From: Microtetraspora sp. NBRC 13810
GTDB taxonomy: Bacteria; Actinomycetota; Actinomycetes; Streptosporangiales; Streptosporangiaceae
Assembly: GCF_030268685.1 (NCBI RefSeq)
Contig: NZ_BSRQ01000010.1
Location: 1-64,000 of the forward strand
DNA: 64,000 bases
Reading direction: 5' to 3'
The notes beneath the pieces are model-generated. The model searched no databases. It was not told where the DNA came from and worked only from the letters and a program-made list of their open reading frames with translations. The position numbers and the translations under genes were made by a program. Within the stretch, counting starts at the first letter, position 1. The number at the start of each line of letters is the position of its first letter. This document shows positions 59,958 to 64,000 of this stretch, one piece after another.

Positions 59958-60914
59958 TTATTCGGTGGCGACGGGAGGGTGGTCCCGGTCGAGTTCGATG
60001 TCCTCGAAGGAGCGGGGGTCCTCCCGGGGTTCGAGGTGGGTGAAGATCGTGGCGTGCGGCAGCCGGCGGCGCAGGGCGTGGTCGATCTCCTCGGCGAGGT
60101 CGTGGCCGCGCTGCACGCTCCACGCGCCGGGCACGAGCAGGTGCATGGAGACGAACGCCCGCCGCCCCGCCTGCCGGGTGCGCAGCGCGTGGAAGCCGGT
60201 GTCCGGGCCCAGCCGGTCGGCGAGCACCCGGCGGATGACCTCCTGCTCGGCCGCGGGCAGGGCGCGGTCCATCAGCCCGCCGATCGAGCGGCGCATCAGG
60301 GCGACGCCGGTCCACACGATGTTGGCGGCCACCGCCAGCGCGATGATCGGGTCGAGAAGCTGCCAGCCGGTGACGCCCACGGCGGCGACGGCGGCGATGA
60401 CCCCGGCCGACGTCCACACGTCGGTGAGCAGGTGCCTGCCGTCCGCCTCCAGGATGAGCGCCCGGTGCCTGCGGCCCGCCCGCAGCAGCGCGAGGCCGAC
60501 CACGAGGTTGATCGACGACGCCACGGCGGAGATGGCCAGCCCGACGCCGACGTCCTCGACCGGCCGCGGGTGCAGGAACCGGTCGGCCGCGGCGACGGCG
60601 ATGCTCACCGCCGCCACGAAGATCATCATCCCTTCCGCGCCGGCCGACAGGTACTCCGCCTTGCCGTGCCCGAAGGTGTGCTCCTCGTCGGCGGGCTTGC
60701 TCGCCCAGGTCAGCGCGCCGAGCGCGACGACGGCGGCGACCAGGTTGACGACGGACTCGGCCGCGTCCGACAGCAGCCCGACCGAGCCGGTGGCCAGCCA
60801 GGCCGCCGTCTTGAGCGCGATGGTCGCCACGGCCGCCGCGACGGACAGCCACAGCAGGTGGAACAGCCGCCGCTCCGGGGCGGCCGATGAGAGGTGGGGT
60901 GACGGTCGCGTCAT
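59958..60914 (-). CDS. CDF-family cation exporter (probable manganese exporter)
   Basis: The 318-residue product has six transmembrane segments. TM2 has GLLSDAAESVVNLVAA (DxxxS/N site with the Asp) and TM5 HLLTDVWTSAGVIAA (HxxTD), which gives a different site from the HNFAD type in the window's other CDF protein. The cytoplasmic C-terminal domain (FVSMHLLVPGAWSVQRGHDL) follows. FieF/MntE-type members export Mn2+, Fe2+ or Zn2+. A yybP-ykoY-like Mn2+ riboswitch directly upstream (61016-61118) strongly favours manganese. AAGGGAG precedes ATG 60914. Confidence 0.9.
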   Translation of the reverse strand: MTRPSPHLSSAAPERRLFHLLWLSVAAAVATIALKTAAWLATGSVGLLSDAAESVVNLVAAVVALGALTWASKPADEEHTFGHGKAEYLSAGAEGMMIFVAAVSIAVAAADRFLHPRPVEDVGVGLAISAVASSINLVVGLALLRAGRRHRALILEADGRHLLTDVWTSAGVIAAVAAVGVTGWQLLDPIIALAVAANIVWTGVALMRRSIGGLMDRALPAAEQEVIRRVLADRLGPDTGFHALRTRQAGRRAFVSMHLLVPGAWSVQRGHDLAEEIDHALRRRLPHATIFTHLEPREDPRSFEDIELDRDHPPVATE

Positions 60915-61015
60915 GCGTGCTCCCTTGAGGTTCCTTCTCCGCGTCACCCGCGGGGCGAACTCCAGAGGGCTGCGCGCCCGGAGACCTCGACCGCCGCGGC
61001 GACACGTCGCCGACC

Positions 61016-61118
61016 GATCGAAGGTCTCGTCCGCCTCACCTGGGTGAGGCCCGGCCACCGGGAGCGGCGGACGCTCCAGCATGTCGAGGACCGGCGAAGG
61101 AACTACTCCCCTTCGACC
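61016..61118 (-). ncRNA. yybP-ykoY-like manganese riboswitch
   Basis: On the minus strand, P1 pairs GGTCGAAGG (complement of 61110-61118) with CCTTCGATC (complement of 61016-61024). Directly inside it lie GGGGAGTAG, the conserved motif of this class, a GTCCTCGACATGCTGGAG segment, and near the 3' end GGTGAGGCGGACGAGACCTTCG, matching the family's conserved GCGAGACC end. Downstream GAGACC can pair with GGTCTC (around 60990), giving a possible expression platform. It lies about 100 nt before the CDF exporter start. Riboswitches of this class turn on exporters when Mn2+ is high. Confidence 0.85.
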
Positions 61119-61208
61119 GCCACTCTAAAGCGCGAGCCCGCGCCGCGCGCGAGGCGGCGTGCGGTTGGGCACGCATCCGGAGGGGGTGGTGGTGACGAAG
61201 GGACGGGT

Positions 61209-61949
61209 GTGTCCGACACACTCCGCACACCCCGGACCGGTCTCGTGGCGGGATCGGTCCTGCTGGCCGGCATGGTCGCCGCCCAGGTCGCCTCGGGGCT
61301 GCACCCGCGGCCGGTCGGGCTGACCAGCGTCGTGGTCCTGCTGCTCGCCGCGTCGTCGCTCGCCCTGGCCGCGTCGGCGTGCTCCCTGCCCAGGGCCGCC
61401 GCCGCGTTCGGCTGCGCGGCCGTCATCGGCTACGCCGCCGAACTGCTGGGCACCACGACGGGAGTCCCGTTCGGCGCCTACCGCTACACCGGCGTGCTCC
61501 AGCCCCAGCTCGCCGGGGTGCCCGTCGTGGTGGCGCTGGCCTGGGCCGGCATGGGGCTCGCGGCCTACGCGGTCGCGCCCGGCGGCGGCTGGACGCGGGT
61601 CGTCACCGGCGCGGTCGCGCTGACCGCCTGGGATCTGTTCCTCGATCCGCAGATGCTGCGGCTCGGCCTGTGGGTATGGGAGCAGGAGGGACCCTACCGG
61701 GGGGTTCCGTTGAGCAACTTCGCGGGCTGGCTCGCGGTCTCGCTGCTGATGATGGCCGCCGTCCACACCGTCGCCGGGGGGATCGCGGGCGGCACCGCGC
61801 TGGTCACGCTCTACACGGTGATGGCGGTGATGGAGACGGTGGGCTTCGCGTTCGTCTTCGAGCCGCCGGACCCGCTGATCGCCTGCTTCGGCGGGGTGGG
61901 GATGGGGGCGTTCGCGGTGCTGGCGTGGAGGCGTCGATGGCGGCGGTGA
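61209..61949 (+). CDS. cruF: CruF-like carotenoid 1',2'-hydratase
   Basis: The 246-residue integral membrane product has about seven transmembrane segments. Motifs typical of CruF/bisanhydrobacterioruberin hydratase are AAELLGTTTGVPFGAYRYTG (about residue 78), the TAWDLFLDPQML acidic segment (about 140) and GLWVWEQEGPYRGVPLSNFAGW (about 157). CruF adds water to the end group of an acyclic carotenoid, giving a tertiary alcohol that a CruG-type enzyme can glycosylate. GTG 61209 has AAGGGA upstream. It overlaps the next gene by 13 bp, giving one operon with the desaturase and glycosyltransferase. Confidence 0.85.
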   Translation: MSDTLRTPRTGLVAGSVLLAGMVAAQVASGLHPRPVGLTSVVVLLLAASSLALAASACSLPRAAAAFGCAAVIGYAAELLGTTTGVPFGAYRYTGVLQPQLAGVPVVVALAWAGMGLAAYAVAPGGGWTRVVTGAVALTAWDLFLDPQMLRLGLWVWEQEGPYRGVPLSNFAGWLAVSLLMMAAVHTVAGGIAGGTALVTLYTVMAVMETVGFAFVFEPPDPLIACFGGVGMGAFAVLAWRRRWRR

Positions 61950-63385
61950 ACGTGGTGGGCGGCGGCGTCGGCGGCATGGTGTGCGCCCTGCTGCTGGCCC
62001 GGTCCGGGCACGAGGTCCGGTTGTTCGAACGGCTGCCGCGGCTGGGCGGCAAGCTGGCCGAGCACCGGCGCGACGGTTTCACGTTCTCCATCGGGCCCTC
62101 CCTGCTCACGCTGCCGGACCTCTTCCGCGACCTCGGCGTCGAACGCGACCTGGTGCAGCCGCGTGAGCTGTGCCGTTACCGCTTCGCCGACGGCAGCCGG
62201 CTGACCGCCCACCGGGACCCGGACCGGATGGCCGCGGAGGTCGAACGGCTGGCCCCTGGACAGGGCGTCCGCTGGCGGGCCTTCCACGCCTGGGCGCGGG
62301 ACTGCTTCGAGGTGTCCTCGCGCGCCTTCTTCGCCGGGCCGCCGAACCGGCCTCCCGTCCGGCCGAGCCTGCGCGACCTGCGCGCCGTGGCGCCCGGCCG
62401 TACCCTCGCCGGCCTGGCCCGCCGCTTCTTCCAGGACGCGCGGCTGCGCCAGTACGTGAACCGCTACGCCACCTACGCCGGCTCCGACCCCTACCGCGCC
62501 CCCGCCGCGCTGGGCTGCATCCCGGCCGTCGAGCACGACGGCGGCGGCTGGTACGTGCCGGGCGGCCTGCCCTCCCTCGCCGGGGACCTGGCCGCGCTGC
62601 TGGCCGGGGCCGGGGTGGAGGTGCGCCTGGACACGCCGGTGGCCGGGATCCTGGCCGACGGGCAGCGGGTGAAAGGGGTGCGGCTGGCGGGCGGCGAGCG
62701 GGTGGGCGGCGACGTGGTCGTGGCCAACGTGGACGCGGCCCAGTTGTACGGGCGGTTGCTGCCCGACCGGCGCAGGCTGCGCCGGATCGCCGCGCTCGGG
62801 CCGTCCTCCTCGGCGTTCCTCCTGCTGGCGGGGGTGGACGGGCGCACGGACGACCTGCCGCACCATTCCGTGCTCTTCTCGGCCGACTATCCGGCGGAGT
62901 TCGCCGACGTCTTCCGCCGCCGCACGCCGCCCCGGGATCCGACCGTCTACGTCGGCTGCGCGTCGGCCGACGATCCCACCCAGGCCCCGGCGGGCGCGGA
63001 GAGCTGGACGATGCTGGTCAACGTGCCGGCGCGCGACCCCTCCCGGTGGCCGATCAGCCCGGAGGCGTACCGGGACCTCGTGCTGGAACGGCTGGCCGAG
63101 CGCGGCCACGACCTGGCCGGCCGGTTGCGTTTCGTGGACATCCTCACCCCGGCCGACCTGCGCGACCGTTACCGGTCGTGGGGCGGGGCCATCTACGGCG
63201 CCGCCTACGCGGGCCCGCTGGCCCCCTTCCGCCGGCCCGGCAACCGGGGGCCGCGGCGGGGGCTCTACCTGGTGGGCGGCTCGGTCCATCCGGGCGGCGG
63301 GCTGCCCCTCGTCGCCATGGGCGGGCGGATCGTCGCCGATCTGGTGAACCACGACTTCCCCGCGGGCAAGGGCGGCGCGCCATGA
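61937..63385 (+). CDS. CrtI/CrtD-type carotenoid desaturase (FAD-dependent)
   Basis: The 482-residue product has an N-terminal FAD motif VNVVGGGVGGMVCALLLARSGHEVRLFER and GGKLAEHRRDGFTFSIGPSLLTLP, the phytoene-desaturase family start, and a C-terminal RGLYLVGGSVHPGGGLPLVAMGGRIVADLV, the FAD-binding end of that family. The shortened middle (AGSDPYRAPAALGCIPAVEHDGGGWYVPGGL) matches the CrtI group. With a CruF-like gene before it and a glycosyltransferase after it, a 3',4'-desaturase (CrtD) step on hydroxylated carotenoids is more likely than phytoene desaturation. It is coupled to the next gene by ATGA. Confidence 0.88.
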   Translation: MAAVNVVGGGVGGMVCALLLARSGHEVRLFERLPRLGGKLAEHRRDGFTFSIGPSLLTLPDLFRDLGVERDLVQPRELCRYRFADGSRLTAHRDPDRMAAEVERLAPGQGVRWRAFHAWARDCFEVSSRAFFAGPPNRPPVRPSLRDLRAVAPGRTLAGLARRFFQDARLRQYVNRYATYAGSDPYRAPAALGCIPAVEHDGGGWYVPGGLPSLAGDLAALLAGAGVEVRLDTPVAGILADGQRVKGVRLAGGERVGGDVVVANVDAAQLYGRLLPDRRRLRRIAALGPSSSAFLLLAGVDGRTDDLPHHSVLFSADYPAEFADVFRRRTPPRDPTVYVGCASADDPTQAPAGAESWTMLVNVPARDPSRWPISPEAYRDLVLERLAERGHDLAGRLRFVDILTPADLRDRYRSWGGAIYGAAYAGPLAPFRRPGNRGPRRGLYLVGGSVHPGGGLPLVAMGGRIVADLVNHDFPAGKGGAP

Positions 63386-64000
63386 GGTGGACGACCCTGC
63401 TCACCCTGGCCCAGGCCGCCGCGGCGCTCGCCGCCGGGGCCAGGCTCGCCGCGGGCCGCCGTCGCAGGCCGCCGCTGCGCCCGGTCGCCTGCGCCCCCGG
63501 CACGGTCTCGGTGGTCGTCCCGGCCCGCGACGAGGAGCACCGCATCGGCCCCTGCCTCACCGCCGCGCTGGCCGACCCGGCCGTGGCCGAGGTGATCGTC
63601 GTGGACGACGAGTCCACCGACGCCACCGCCCGGGTGGCCGCCGGGCTCGGCGCCCGGGTCGTGCCGGGCGGCCCGCCGCCGGAGGGCTGGGTGGGCAAGC
63701 AGTGGGCGCTGCACCAGGGTCTCCTGGCCGCGCGCGGCCCGGTGGTGGTCACACTGGACGCCGACACCCGGCCCCGGCCCGGCCTGTTCGGCGCGCTCAC
63801 CGCCGCGCTGGAGGAGTACGACCTGGTGACGGCCGGGCCGCGGTTCGTCTGCGACGGACCGGCGGAGCAGGCGTTGCACGCCTCCTTCCTGGCGACCCTG
63901 GTCCTCCGTTTCGGCCCGATCGGACCCGCCGTCCCGCCGCCGCCCGGCCGGGCCGTGGGGAACGGCCAGTGCATGGCGTTCCACCGGGCGGCGATGCTCG
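63382..64000 (+). CDS. Family-2 glycosyltransferase (CruG-like), cut by window end
   Basis: The visible 206 residues have one N-terminal hydrophobic segment (LLTLAQAAAALAAGARLAAG) and a GT-A domain: VSVVVPARDEEHRIGPCL (nucleotide-sugar site), EVIVVDDESTDATARVA, then VVTLDADTRPRPGLFGAL with the DxD-like metal motif, and a long hydrophobic region. The ATG overlaps the desaturase stop. CruG of cyanobacteria is a GT2 that glycosylates the CruF-made hydroxyl, so this enzyme probably adds a sugar to the carotenoid. The catalytic ED and QxxRW motifs lie beyond the window. Confidence 0.85.
   Translation, partial: MRWTTLLTLAQAAAALAAGARLAAGRRRRPPLRPVACAPGTVSVVVPARDEEHRIGPCLTAALADPAVAEVIVVDDESTDATARVAAGLGARVVPGGPPPEGWVGKQWALHQGLLAARGPVVVTLDADTRPRPGLFGALTAALEEYDLVTAGPRFVCDGPAEQALHASFLATLVLRFGPIGPAVPPPPGRAVGNGQCMAFHRAAML

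Overview
The window is high-GC DNA with dense genes, frequent GTG/TTG starts, strong GC bias at third codon positions, an Lsr2 nucleoid protein, SpoIIE/STAS partner-switching proteins and several apparently leaderless genes. This fits an actinomycete. A Streptosporangiales member (Nonomuraea/Streptosporangium-like) is my guess from the gene repertoire, not something proved here. I saw no rRNA, tRNA, CRISPR array, insertion sequence or phage genes. The right edge cuts a glycosyltransferase and the left edge cuts a histidine kinase.

Layout. 0-2.4 kb: kinase tail, an NTF2-like protein behind a double palindrome, a haloacid dehalogenase and a small His-rich secreted protein. 2.4-6.6 kb: histidine utilisation (hutH-hutU, minus strand) divergent from an IclR regulator across a palindromic operator. 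6.6-13.1 kb: SGNH hydrolase, alkyltransferase (ogt), a drug-type MFS exporter preceded by four 35-36-bp repeats, an isocitrate-lyase/PEP-mutase-like enzyme, a disulfide flavoprotein and a GNAT protein. 13.1-18.3 kb: GH25 lysozyme with a long leader, Lsr2, a probable DUF6623 protein, and a two-gene membrane operon divergent from its TetR regulator. 18.4-25.7 kb: a secreted peptidase-like hydrolase, then a partner-switching block (a 1,393-residue hybrid kinase/SpoIIE phosphatase/RsbW-like fusion plus two STAS antagonists) and a truncated phosphotransferase. 25.7-30.1 kb: a five-gene operon (LLM monooxygenase, permease, ATPase, lipoprotein, GNAT) that looks like sulfur-amino-acid salvage. 30.1-36.9 kb: oxidoreductases, ArsR with a His-rich cation exporter, TetR/SDR and a third STAS protein. 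37-41.8 kb: a large secreted GH87-like alpha-1,3-glucanase and a NarL-type response regulator.

41.8-52.9 kb is the most unusual part: a secreted LamG protein, then a 2,284-residue RHS protein with a Hint domain and a barnase-like RNase tip, then a small downstream gene that appears frameshifted (candidate immunity gene). A 73-bp tandemly duplicated, hairpin-forming element lies upstream of this operon. 53-58.6 kb: universal stress protein, large LuxR-type ATPase regulator and a KimA-like transporter. 58.7-64 kb: glycerophosphodiesterase, a CDF metal exporter behind what I read as a manganese riboswitch (yybP-ykoY type), and a carotenoid operon (cruF-like hydratase, CrtI-like desaturase, GT2).

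Two window-wide patterns stand out. First, short tandem repeats begin at or overlap stop codons (2351-2430, 12132-12161, 31132-31179) or sit in promoter gaps (9526-9667, 10531-10590). Second, several genes survive only as fragments (25108-25698, 31855-31957, 41852-42101, 56407-56496).
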